This document shows positions 1 through 10,000 of a stretch of 27,356 nucleotides of DNA, piece after piece. Both the position numbers and the translations under genes were made by a program. Position 1 is the first letter of the stretch. Each line of letters begins with the position of its first letter. Source of the DNA: Chloromonas sp. AAM2 (lineage: Eukaryota; Chlorophyta; Chlorophyceae; Chlamydomonadales; Chlamydomonadaceae); the NCBI GenBank assembly GCA_004335635.1, contig QAXH01005850.1, positions 1 to 27,356 of the forward strand, in the 5' to 3' direction. The notes beneath the pieces are model-generated. The model was not told where the DNA came from. It did not search any database and saw only the letters and a program-made list of their open reading frames with translations.

Positions 1-250
1 CCAGAGCTGACAAGATGGTGCCATGGAAGTACAACAAAACGGATTCATACAAAGTCCGCCAGTTCAAACTGTGCCTGACAAGATGGAGCCGAGATGTTAA
101 TGCAGCCAGGAACATCATGTTAGTCGCTAGATGGAGTTTGGCAGGCATGGAGGGACGGCCGGGCGTGTTGGCTCGCCCTGCCAGGCGACGAGCTGGGCAA
201 GGCGGACAGGCACAGTAGGAGTGGTATGAATCTTTGACAAGAGCTGCGGG

Positions 251-283
251 AAGTGACAACTGTGCGAAGTGACAACTGTGTAT
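251..283. repeat. 16-bp direct repeat, two copies
   Basis: The unit gaagtgacaactgtgc occurs twice back to back (the second copy ends in gtgt). There is no associated gene, and it is probably simple slippage. Confidence 0.6.
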
Positions 284-560
284 GATTTGCTGTGAAGGCT
301 GATATAACATCTGATGGACCAAAAATCGTTCACATACGCAGATTATTGCTGTCTATGACAACGAGTTGAGTTGACGTTGCGCGTTGAACAATGGCGGAGA
401 ACGAGAACTGTGAGAAACCATGGCAACATGTGTGTGACCCACTGTATGACCTGGTTGCTTAACCCTATGGCTTGGCGGCTGCATGTTTTCGTCATCAACT
501 TTCTGCGTCCTTTCAAGTAGTGACGCTTTGCGAGGTGCGGCCCCTGGAGCTCGGCGATGC

Positions 561-691
561 GCGAGACCAGGCGGGTGAATGCATTTCGAGGGGACCCTTT
601 TGCCACTGCATATACCGGTGGATGTGCAGGGCAGGTGGGCTCTTTGAATCCCCTTTACACAGTACTATGCGGTTCCGGCTAGACTGATGTA
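561..691 (+). repeat. Dispersed repeat R1, copy 1 (near full length)
   Basis: R1 as read here starts with gcgagaccaggcggg, has the core ataccggtggatgtg and ends ctgatgtaag. I call this direction A. This copy has all three landmarks, which makes it one of the most complete. It is the only copy lying upstream of the hydrolase exons, and it points opposite to the copy inside that gene. I saw no clear terminal inverted repeats or target-site duplication. Confidence 0.85.
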
Positions 692-1875
692 AGCCATGCA
701 TTCAGTTGCCCCTTGCTTACTATAGTCAAGCGTAGTTGCTACACCCTCTGCAACCCGCCGCTCATGCGCCTCTCCCTCATCAGCGCAACAGGTGCTCCGG
801 AGATGTCATCGTCGCACGCTGCCGCCCTGGTCGTATGCGTCATGCTGGTCTTTGAATCCGAAGCGGCCTGCCTTGAAAGCGTATTACTAGTAGAGCATAA
901 ATGCACACCAAACCCGCCACCAGCCAACAACTCCACGTTGGGTTACAGTGGTGCAGGTTGACATGGGTCAATGAGGGCAACAAGGCTGGTCGGCAGGGCT
1001 CCAACGCTGTTTTCCGTTTTTATTTTTTTTATTGTCTATTACCCACAGGTTAGTCCAACAGAGAATCATCGGCGCTCTTCTTGCTTCACTCCTGCGATTT
1101 CTTGTTATTGACCAGTCACATTGTGTAGTCCTTTCGCTATTATGGCAACCCACACTCTTTAGCTTCCTTTCGACAGGCGATGTACTCAGCATGCGCTTCC
1201 AAAACCCGTGGCGTACGTGGGTGGACGGATTGAGCAGTAAACTTGCATGTAAGCAGTATAAACTCGCTGGTGAACTTGAACCTTGGTGGTTTGCACCTTT
1301 ACTTGCTGATGCACACCACTGGATGCGTGTGCAGTCTTTCCTCCGCCCCCTACCTACAGCCTGGTGGAGAGTCAAGGGCGCCTGAAGCTCGAAAGCGTGT
1401 GAGTCAGCACCTCGGTTCAATTGCTAATGGGCAGACACAGCAGTCCTGACATTGACATGCATCACAGGCTGAGGCATGGGATTGTTCTGAGCTTAGCATC
1501 GCAGGGCAGAGCATGCGGTTTGGCGTGGGCTGGGTAGCGCCTCGAACTTAGAACATGGCCTGCAAGTCGACCATGCCTACCATGCCGATATGGCATGTCA
1601 ACTCGAAGCCCTACAGGCATTCCACTCATTGGGATCAGAGATGTTGGCAGGAATGCTGATGGTGGAGCGATGTTTGTGGCATGACGTTTGATGGATGACT
1701 GTGGGCGACATGGATGGGGGTTGGGTGGGTATCCAGCACAGGCACAGGCAAGCAAGATAAAAAGGCTTGACAGTGTATACATGCACAGCAACATCATAGA
1801 GGCACAGGCAGGGTTGAGACAAGGTGAGGGCCCTCACTTCCATGGTTTGAGCGTGGTTACATGGCTCACATGCAG

Positions 1876-4474
1876 AACGGACCCTCTGACGTTTGAGCAC
1901 ACGGTTAAGAAGATCACCACACGCCCAACGCGACGTGGGGACTATGGAGCAGACAGCACCACGATCGTGGGCGTGTACGTGCCCTTCACCCGGGGCACCG
2001 CCACAGACCGGTGCACCATGCTGTGCTCGCATGGCAATGCCGTCGACCTCGGACAGATGCTGCCAATCTACAAGTAAGGCTGTGCGGATGCACATGGATG
2101 CAGAGTCTAGCCTTAGGTCTCAACATCAGGCGCAAGAAGCCAGGCATTTGGCATGTTCACATCTCAACTGAAATCACAGCATGCCCTGCAGCACCGGTTC
2201 AGTGCTGTGATTTGCTGAATGCATATGTGCACTTATGGGTTAGACGCACATACTACGTTACGCCAATTGTTCACTGTTTGATGCAGGGAGTTGAGTTCGC
2301 TTCTCAAGGTTCACATCTTCAGCTATGACTACTCGGGTTACGGCTGCAGCACCGGGGTGCCCACCGCCAACCAGACCTATGCCGACATCCAGGCGGCGTT
2401 TGACTGTCTGGTGGGGGACTTTGGCGTGCCCATCAATAGGGTGGTGCTGTACGGGCAGAGCGTCGGCTCAGGGCCAACTGTGAGTGACGGGACAACCTGC
2501 CTGCAGTGGTCTGTTCGCCCCTCAACAACAAAGGGCGTGAGGAGAAAAGCACTGCGCCTGGATTCCTGCCATCAAGCAGCTGCCCCGGGAACAGTGCAAG
2601 GCTGGGCGTGGTGTTCGCTTGCAGTGCTTCGTAAGCTGCAGCATGTTGGTAGGGCGCATGGATTGTTGGGCTGGCCTGCGTGTCTGTGGTGGATAGTTAC
2701 ATCAGCCTAGTAGAAACCGCCTAGCACTGTGTAAAGGGATTCAGAGAGCCCACCTGTCCTACATCCACCGGTATATGCAGCGACAAAAGGTGATTGGCCG
2801 GTCCCCACAGAGCACAATTACTGGCCCCCGGTCTCGCGCTTCGCCTAGGCTGCAGCACTGCCACTGTCTTGGCTGGTGGCTTGTTACACAGCGGATGCCT
2901 CCTCTTGCATGGTCAGAAGAGAAAGAACCAGCAGGCAAAGCGGAAGAACCAGCGAAGGAAAATCGCCAAATACTTCCACCCACTCAGTTTTTGGCTTTCC
3001 GTTGCTTCGCTTGGCCTCGCCCACAAGCAATGGCATTGAGCCGTGAAGTGCATGCTCATCCAGCCTTCTAATCCCATGTGACCATCTAGTCACACTGACC
3101 AAGACCAGAAGGTTGCAGCATCCCAACCTCGTCAAGCACAGCCAGTGCTACCTGAGCTTGCTACTCAGATGCCTCAGACCTGTGCTTCGTGCTACTGAGA
3201 TCTGATTGTTCCACTCCACAGCAACACACAACATCACACCTCTGCCCTGTGCCCCTGCTGTCAATTCAGGCCTGGCTTGGCGCTCAGGAGAAGTCCCTGG
3301 CGGGCGTGGTCCTGCACAGCCCCCTGCTCTCAGGCGTGCGGGTCCTGCACCCTAACCTCTCGTGGTGGCCCAGCTGGGCGGACGTTTTCCCCAACCACCT
3401 GCACGTGCCCAACATAGCAGCACCCGTATTCGTCATGCATGTAAGCCACATGGACAGGATTAGCATGGAAAACGACCAGCAATGAACAATTTCTACCGAG
3501 ATCTGCATGCAAGCCAACTGAATTGACGTCATGACCCGCATATTTGCAGCAGGGCGAGGTCTGCAGATACATTGTCGTTTCCAGTATGTCCATGCACATG
3601 CCGTGTCAGTTAAAACGGTTTGCTGTGAGTTGGCTTGCCAGTTGGAACGGTTGGTTCATCGGCCCCAGGAGCTGCTTCTGACTGGACAGATCTGATTGGT
3701 TGGCTGGATGCCAGACGGTTCGGTTGCTGCACACCATGGTGCCTGTGTGTGCATGTGTGGTTGCAGGGCACAGAGGACGAGGTGATCCACATCTCGTGCG
3801 GCCAGCGCCTGGCTAAACTAGTCAAGTCCTCATGGACACAACACCTATGGGCCAAGGTGAGGGGAAGCAGACGCGGGCAGGAATTGACCATTATAACGCA
3901 ACTTCACACGACCCTCAGGACTGTCCAGTGGGAGACAAGCGGCAAAGCCAATCGATGGTAACCTGATGGCCAACGCAGCATTGGTAGCTGGCTATCATGG
4001 GCACTGGTCAGGCAACGAATCCGCAACAACAGTCACATGGGTTGCGCCCCTCTTGTATTGGTGTGTTTGTGTACCAGTGATGAGGGAGACGCATGATTGT
4101 GCGTGTATGTGTGCGCGTTTGGCTGCAGGGATTCAATCATCAGAACATTGAGGTGTGCCCAGAGGTAAGTGACTGGTGGCAATCTTATCTGTTCATGATT
4201 CGTTTGAGAGCCCTACCGGCATCAAAGGCACTGGCCACAGCTGATGGCCTTGCTCATAAGGTGTCAGCCTTGACAGGCGGCTGATGCCACCCAGTCTTCT
4301 ACATTCTGAGGGCACACAGCACAGTGAATGCGTATCGCGTCTGCACAACAGATGTGTGTCTGTTGCGTGTGAGTGACTTGCGGCACAACGCCTGCTTCCT
4401 GCGTGTCGCGAACTCTGCTCGTGCAGTATCTGCCCACCCTGAGTCGCTTCATCAACTATGTCTCCAAGCGGTAG
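1876..4474 (+). CDS. ABHD17-like alpha/beta hydrolase, 3' six exons (5' end missing)
   Basis: Serine hydrolase of the ABHD17/FAM108 type. Animal members depalmitoylate membrane proteins; plant and algal members are mostly uncharacterised. Exons: about 1876-2073, 2287-2479, 3270-3440, 3767-3856, 4129-4164 and 4427-4474 (stop TAG). All introns are GT-AG and all phases agree. Motifs in order are CSHGNAVDLGQM (oxyanion region), FSYDYSGYG, the nucleophile elbow YGQSVGSGPT (catalytic Ser), VVLHSPLLSG, VMHGTEDEV (catalytic Asp, split by an intron after His) and GFNHQNIE (catalytic His, on a 36-nt microexon). The triad is therefore complete. The C-terminus, YLPTLSRFINYVSKR, is on a 48-nt last exon. 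The first exon boundary is uncertain because the N-terminal ~40 residues of the family are not visible. The 790-bp third intron holds an R1 copy. Family assignment is strong; substrate is unknown. Confidence 0.9.
2697..2837 (-). repeat. Dispersed repeat R1, copy 2, in an ABHD17-like intron
   Basis: Nearly full-length R1 in the opposite direction (B) on the plus strand. It runs from ttacatcagcctag through cactgtgtaaaggg and tccaccggtatatgcag to ggtctcgc. It lies in the intron between the exons ending at 2479 and starting at 3270. Relative to the plus-strand host gene it reads in direction B, like every other intronic copy in this window. Confidence 0.85.
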
Positions 4475-5154
4475 ATGCAATGAGTCGCTTTGGTGAAGGC
4501 CAGCATGTTTACACTCCACTCAAGATTCGAGCTGTTACGTTAGAAAATGTGTATCCACCCGCCAGCTTGCAAGCAGTGCATCAGCAGTCAAAAAGACACT
4601 CACGCATTGCCTAATTCCTCCCGTTGTGTTCCCTGCCCTACACGGATACCTTGTTTGCTCAGTGCATTCTACTGCACAGGTCTTAGCAACTCAGGAACGT
4701 GCAGGAAGTCAAAAGAGATACATTTATTCAAGCGCAGATAGCCTGAACATGGGGGTACTTTCTGCAGGTTAAAAAACACATGAGCCACGAGATGTATTGT
4801 TCTCATTATTCAATGTACGATTGCCCATGGCAGGGCAATGGGAGCTTATCCTGGTGTCAATGTTCGTATTCTGTTTTGGAGAAACGTTTGAACTGCAGTC
4901 TTTGGCACACCTTGAGCCTCGATCTGGATTCAAATGATGTCACGCTGATGTTTGCATTGAGGTAGTCTTGGGCAGGCAAGTCCTCAGCATATCGGGATCA
5001 ATGCCACGCTTATTCACTTATGGGGATTGCTGTGACGCAAGCTCAAATAATGCGATTGATGACTGTCTTGGCCCACGCACGAGGATGCACTGTCCCAGTT
5101 TGCAGTTCGAGCCCAGTTGTAAACTTCTGTAGTAGCTGTCTGCCGTTCTGCTTC

Positions 5155-5285
5155 TTACATCAACCTAGCCGGAAGCGCATAGCACTGTGTAAAGGGGTTT
5201 CAGCGAGCCCATTTGTCCTACACATCCACTGATATGTGCAGTGACAAAAGGTGATTGGCCGGTCCCCTCGGAGTACAATCACCCG
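5155..5285 (-). repeat. Dispersed repeat R1, copy 3
   Basis: Direction B on the plus strand, starting ttacatcaacctagccgg and containing gcactgtgtaaagggg, tccactgatatgtgcag and gattggccggtcccctcgg. Almost complete, with the last ~15 bp diverged. It lies downstream of the hydrolase gene, outside any exon chain I recognise. Confidence 0.85.
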
Positions 5286-5751
5286 TGATGAATGCTCTCC
5301 TTGGTGCCTGTCAACCAGCTGAATCAGGCCGCCTTGATCCTGGCAGCACATTAGGGCTGTTCAAGTTATGACAACAGTTGCAATGCTGTTCTGCGGGGAG
5401 GTTTACATCAGTGTTGCAAAGGTTGCCCCATGAGAGGTGTTTTCCAATGCATCCTGTGTCCCAAGGCTAAGGCTGCTGCGCCATGCCCATGTCTGGCAGA
5501 TACGCTGCCAATCGCATCTGCTCACAATCCCTCTAGCCAAAGCGTGCCCATGCACAAGCACTGCGCATGACCCTGCCAAGTCAAGGCCTGAACCCGAAGC
5601 GCCCTTGATGGCATAACGATAGTTTCTTACAGCTCCTTGGTGAGGTGAGCAAAGGATGACGCTTGGGCGCTGGCAATCAGGGCGACTTGATGTGCATGTG
5701 CTGAATTGATAGGGTTCACCAACGAACGCAATGTTCATGAAGCCATACACA

Positions 5752-5778
5752 ACCCCATCTGATCCGCTCAGATGGGGT
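5752..5778. other. 11-bp perfect stem with 5-nt loop
   Basis: The arms accccatctga and tcagatggggt are exact reverse complements separated by tccgc. No T-tract follows on either strand and the position is intergenic, so a bacterial-type terminator is not meant. It could be a chance or small foldback structure. Confidence 0.6.
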
Positions 5779-6879
5779 ATCAACAGCTCAATTTTCAAAT
5801 CGCTCAGGAGGGAAATCAACCACCACGATTCGTTTAGAATGCTGTTAATCACAAAATAAAGTGAAATAGGTGAAAGGCCAACTGTCTCCTCCTGCCATGA
5901 AGTGCCAAATCCTAGTATCAATGCAGAAGCTTTGGAGTCATGCAGTACAATACATTATAAGCCATGAGCAGGCACAACCTTGAAGCGCCATGAAGTTCCA
6001 AACCAACAAGGCCATGAATCAAACAACAAAAGCAGACGCCCTTGTGCCTGCTTAAGGATAGCAGCCAACTATCCATGCCCCAGTCCTCAGAGCAAGCTGA
6101 CCACGGCCTTGGGCGCCATGCGCTGTCATTGCTTGCTAGGATGGACCGAGGACTGACAATCCTGTATGTATATACGGGGGAGCCGAGGGAAAACCACGAA
6201 TCGTGTACATATATTAATGTTGGATGATAAAATAGAATGCCGGGCGAATGATCTCTTCTGAAGCGATCAGAGTGTGTTTGATCGCACCTACCATGTGAAG
6301 CACGTGGCCATATAATCAAGTTGAGTTCCATAGATGTAGGACCCCAGTAGATGTGGACCCCAGTTTCACAGCCTTGCCGTTTTCTAGCCAACTTCCAAAC
6401 GCCCGCAATCGCTGTGTCTCGTATTGTTGCGCCAACAAAAGGCCGCCCTTACATCACTCTGCCACTTGGCTCAAACCAGGACCGAATCAGATGAATGTTT
6501 CTCTTGTGCCATGCACAAATGTACTCGCCTGTACCAGCCGGCAAGGCTGATGTAATGTACTCGTATAAACAATGATGGCCGACTGCTTACATGATGTTTG
6601 GCAGTTCTGGGACAATTTGATGAGGGTGTGAGTGGGACAGGGTGAGATGTAAACTAGCTCTCTCTGACCAGTATTGGATGACTTGTTTGTTTCCTTCTGT
6701 CCCACTGGCAGCACCCCACGTCTCCCAATTCTGTCCCAAATTCGGTTGACTCACATACACACCTCTTCACCTCCCTCCCCACCCACAACAGGTGCTGCCG
6801 TCTCATGCCAATGTCTCAGCACCACCCTACCGTCTACCATCCAGCCCCTCAACACCACACCCGAGTCTCACACCACACT

Positions 6880-6958
6880 GGATGTGTAGGATAGATGGGT
6901 TCTCTGAAATCCCTTTACACAGGGTTAGCTGCTATGCGGTTCCGGCTACGCTGACGTA
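6880..6958 (+). repeat. Dispersed repeat R1, copy 4 (partial), 3' flank of channel gene
   Basis: Direction A on the plus strand, covering ggatgtgtagg to ctgacgtagc and lacking the gcgagaccagg end. It begins 44 bp beyond the channel stop codon, so it is probably transcribed in the 3' UTR. In the gene sense it supplies a TGTAA motif (6915-6919). Confidence 0.75.
6915..6919 (-). promoter_or_regulatory. Candidate TGTAA polyadenylation signal
   Basis: TGTAA on the minus strand, 83-87 nt downstream of the channel stop codon at 7002-7004. TGTAA is the usual polyadenylation signal of chlamydomonadalean algae. The motif lies inside R1 copy 4 (sense gtgtaaaggg). This is inferred from position and motif only. 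Confidence 0.4.
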
Positions 6959-7001
6959 GCCCAAGCGAAGCCAATGCAGGACAGGTATGCGCTCAGTTGC
7001 C

Positions 7002-10000
7002 TCACACACGCTTAGAGGTGTAGTCTTGTGCCAGCACAATGACCCTGTCACCCGCCTGCAGGTTGAGGGGATAGGTGGGCTCGGGGGCGAGGGTGAAGGA
7101 GCCATCACCCCGCATGATGCCAATGGCCTGCAAAGGAGCAAAGCAGATGGGCTGGGTGGACTGGAGTGGGGCTGCTTGTGCTTGAATGCATGAAGCGCAG
7201 TGGCCGCTAGATTGTGTGTATTGCAATGCAATGAAATCTGACGTCTTAAATCTGCACTCTGAATTTGCTCTGTGGGGACCGGCCAGTCAATGTTGTCACT
7301 GCATATACCGGTGGATGTGTAGGACAGGTGGGCTCTCTGAATCCCCTCTACACAGTGCTATGCGGTTTGGGTCAGGCTGATGTAATCTGAATGTAAGAGC
7401 CTGTTATGGAATGCAGAAGCCCACATTGGTGCAACATAGCATGTATGGAATACATCAAGTAACAGGTATGAACTGAATAGAAATCATATATGTTTGATTC
7501 TTGCTGCCCTGACACCTTGCTTCAACCAGTTCAGACTATGTATTCTCACCGTCTCGTTAAATGCACGAGTGGTCTCAGCCACGTCAGCGAATGTCAGCAG
7601 GTCGCCTGCAAGCACACACAGACACAGGCAAGGCCTTGTCAAGAGCACTTGACGAATGCATGGCCGCACTGACTGGGCCCCTGACTTGAAGGATGTCCTC
7701 CGAGAGTGGCAGAGGAGGGTGGCAAATGACAGAGTGGAGCTGCGGGCGCTCCGACTGATCAATCATGATCTGTCTGCCTGGTCTACGGGGTCTGTTGAAA
7801 ACGCTGCCTGCCTGCCTGTCCGCTGCCCAGCCACACACGGGTTCGTTTGCTTCAACCTCCCACCCGAGCTCAACAACACTAGTAAGCCATGCAAGAGGCG
7901 ACGCTGTATACCATGCTGACCTTCGTACAGGTTGAAAGATGCGGGGTGGCGAACATAAACCTGCGAGCAGGATGAGTGCAACGCTTGTGGCTGGGGTAGG
8001 AAGCAGAGGCAGAGGCAACGCATGTAGCCAGATGCATTTAAACGATATCCAGATCACACTCTCGCCCCACATGAAGTTGACGGACCCACAAAAAGGGTTA
8101 TGCATCGTATTGAGGGCTGAAAGCTTCGCTTAAAAAACAATACCAGCTGCACCGAACCTCCAGCCACAGCCAACCACGTCTTGTGAACTGCTATCATGAA
8201 CCCAGATTGAGGCAGTTATTTTCTCCCTGACTTGTCCCTGTGTCTCCCCTGTATCATGTCCTTACCTCCGCCCCCTCGTTATCTAACAAGTCTTGCACTA
8301 GGTGGGCGAAGGACGGGTTGGATGCAGTGTGGGCCAGGATGCCTGGGGGCAGGAGCAGACGAGCCACACATGGAAGTGACACAGGGCGGAGTGGGCCTTG
8401 GACAAGAAACTCAAAGAGCATGTGTGAGATGCAGGGCAAGGTAAATCTTCAAGATGAAGATTTGAGCATGTGCGTAGTTTTGATCACTGCAAGTATGCTT
8501 GAACGACAACAGGGTCCGGAGGCTAGACCATCACAGGAGTGCGCCACACCGTGCCGAAGAAGTTTGCTCAGCGATTGGTCGATTTTGAAATCTGTTTGGT
8601 CTGACCAGATATTGAAGAGGTGTGGTGAGTATGGCATCACGTGCCACAGTGTGCCATCACGCGCCAAAGTTGAAGGTGCGACAGCACTTGCCACAGCAAT
8701 CTACAGCTGCCGCTGGCCCCCTCACCTCCGCACAGGTCGTCGCTGAGGAACAGATCCGGCCTGATGATCACCTGCCCAGCCCCTGCGCCCCCACTGACAC
8801 GCGCCTCCTGCAGACACGAGCACGAGACCACACATGTACACTCCCCGGGGTGGTGAGTCGTGTCCAGATTGCCACTGTTGCGCCGTGACAACTCCAAGCT
8901 GTGCGTGTGCCAGCGAGGTGACGTCTGGTGTGCTGCTCTGCGTGCGGCCTCAGGCTGTGGCTGATGATGCTCTTGCAAGGCGAAAGGTAATGCGGCATCT
9001 GTGTGCAGCGGCATTTACTGAGGCTGGGGCAAGTCAGGCGCTGCCAAATATCCAGCCCTGCTAGTAGTGGCAGCACATGCAGGCCCATAAGGTGATCAGT
9101 TAGAATGCAACGCTGAACATGGTACGGGAATGTTTTCCAGTACAATGAACTTTCGGTGGAGACCTGTAGAGCTGACGATAGCTTTACACACCTTCTTGAG
9201 CACGTCCAAGAAGGACATGATGGCGGTTTGTGTGCTGGGCTTGCGGATCTGGGCCACGAAATGTGGTGCATCCGTGCGGCTGGACAGCCGTGCACTGTCT
9301 TGAACCTGCGAAGAGCGCACAAGAACAACAAACCCTGAAAACTCGACAACAAGCATGTGCTGCATTGATAGGGTTGTCCAGCATACACAATGAAGTGCAA
9401 GCTTCTCAACCGGAGTACATTTGGAAATCGGTGCCAGCTTTTGCTGACAAATGGCCATCTGTCATGTCAGGTCAATATGTCAACCGGCTGCGGACAGAAC
9501 AAAGCGACGTGAGCAGTCGTAGACCACAGCTCTGCCCTCAACGAAGTGTGGTTATGAGGTAGGTTCGGAGTACATTCGACGCACATTCCACTTTATATTC
9601 TTGTGTTCTGGATGTGCTGTAACGCTGATTGGAAGTGGCTGTAACGCTCGCGTGTGACCTGCCACTTTGGTAGCATTTATGCTAAATTATCCTTCGCCGG
9701 TTCTTCCGGCGGTGGCTGCTGCATGCCAACAAAGCTTGGTTTGCGGTGACCTAGAGGTTGCAAAACTTTACAGTGACCTAGAGGTTGCAAGGGTTTATGG
9801 TGACCTAGAAACGGTCTTCCTTGCAGATGATGCAAGTATGGTCGTTTCACCCGTTTCTAACCAAGTTGGCAGCACTAACGCACCGCCACATGTTTGTTGT
9901 ACACTGCAAGTACTCTGCCCTGAAGCATTGCCACAAATGGCTCATCCTGCCAACTTGGTTAGAAACGGTTGAACGACCCTCTCTCTGAATCCCCTTTACA

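Larger units (their letters stand above)
1..1875. other. No supported gene; flank upstream of ABHD17-like exons
   Basis: I found no chain of exons with coding character here. Open frames are short, overlap on both strands and contain no recognisable motif. The missing N-terminal exon of the downstream hydrolase (family N-termini carry a short Pro-Pro-x-x-Ser-Tyr type segment) should lie here or beyond the window edge, but I could not identify it. The stretch contains a 16-bp direct duplication near 251-282 and one copy of dispersed repeat R1 at 561-691. Confidence 0.5.
4475..7001. other. Convergent intergenic region, no supported gene
   Basis: This region lies between the stop codon of the ABHD17-like gene and the stop codon of the channel gene on the other strand. 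Two open frames on the minus strand (5403-5921, 172 codons; 5918-6391, 157 codons) show no family motif, no splice context and composition like that of non-coding flank, so I do not call them. A TGTAA motif at 5118-5122 could serve the hydrolase transcript but is 644 nt past its stop. The region holds R1 copies at 5155-5285 and 6880-6958, a hairpin at 5752-5778, and a 14-bp duplication near 6335-6363. Confidence 0.5.

Noticed and set aside
5403..6391. Two minus-strand open frames of 172 and 157 codons
   Set aside because: No domain, no splice context and no compositional contrast with flanking DNA; likely chance in a stop-poor stretch.
7128..7549. R1 copies as introner elements that create whole introns
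   Set aside because: R1 boundaries lie well inside the introns and do not coincide with donor or acceptor sites in any of the eight cases.
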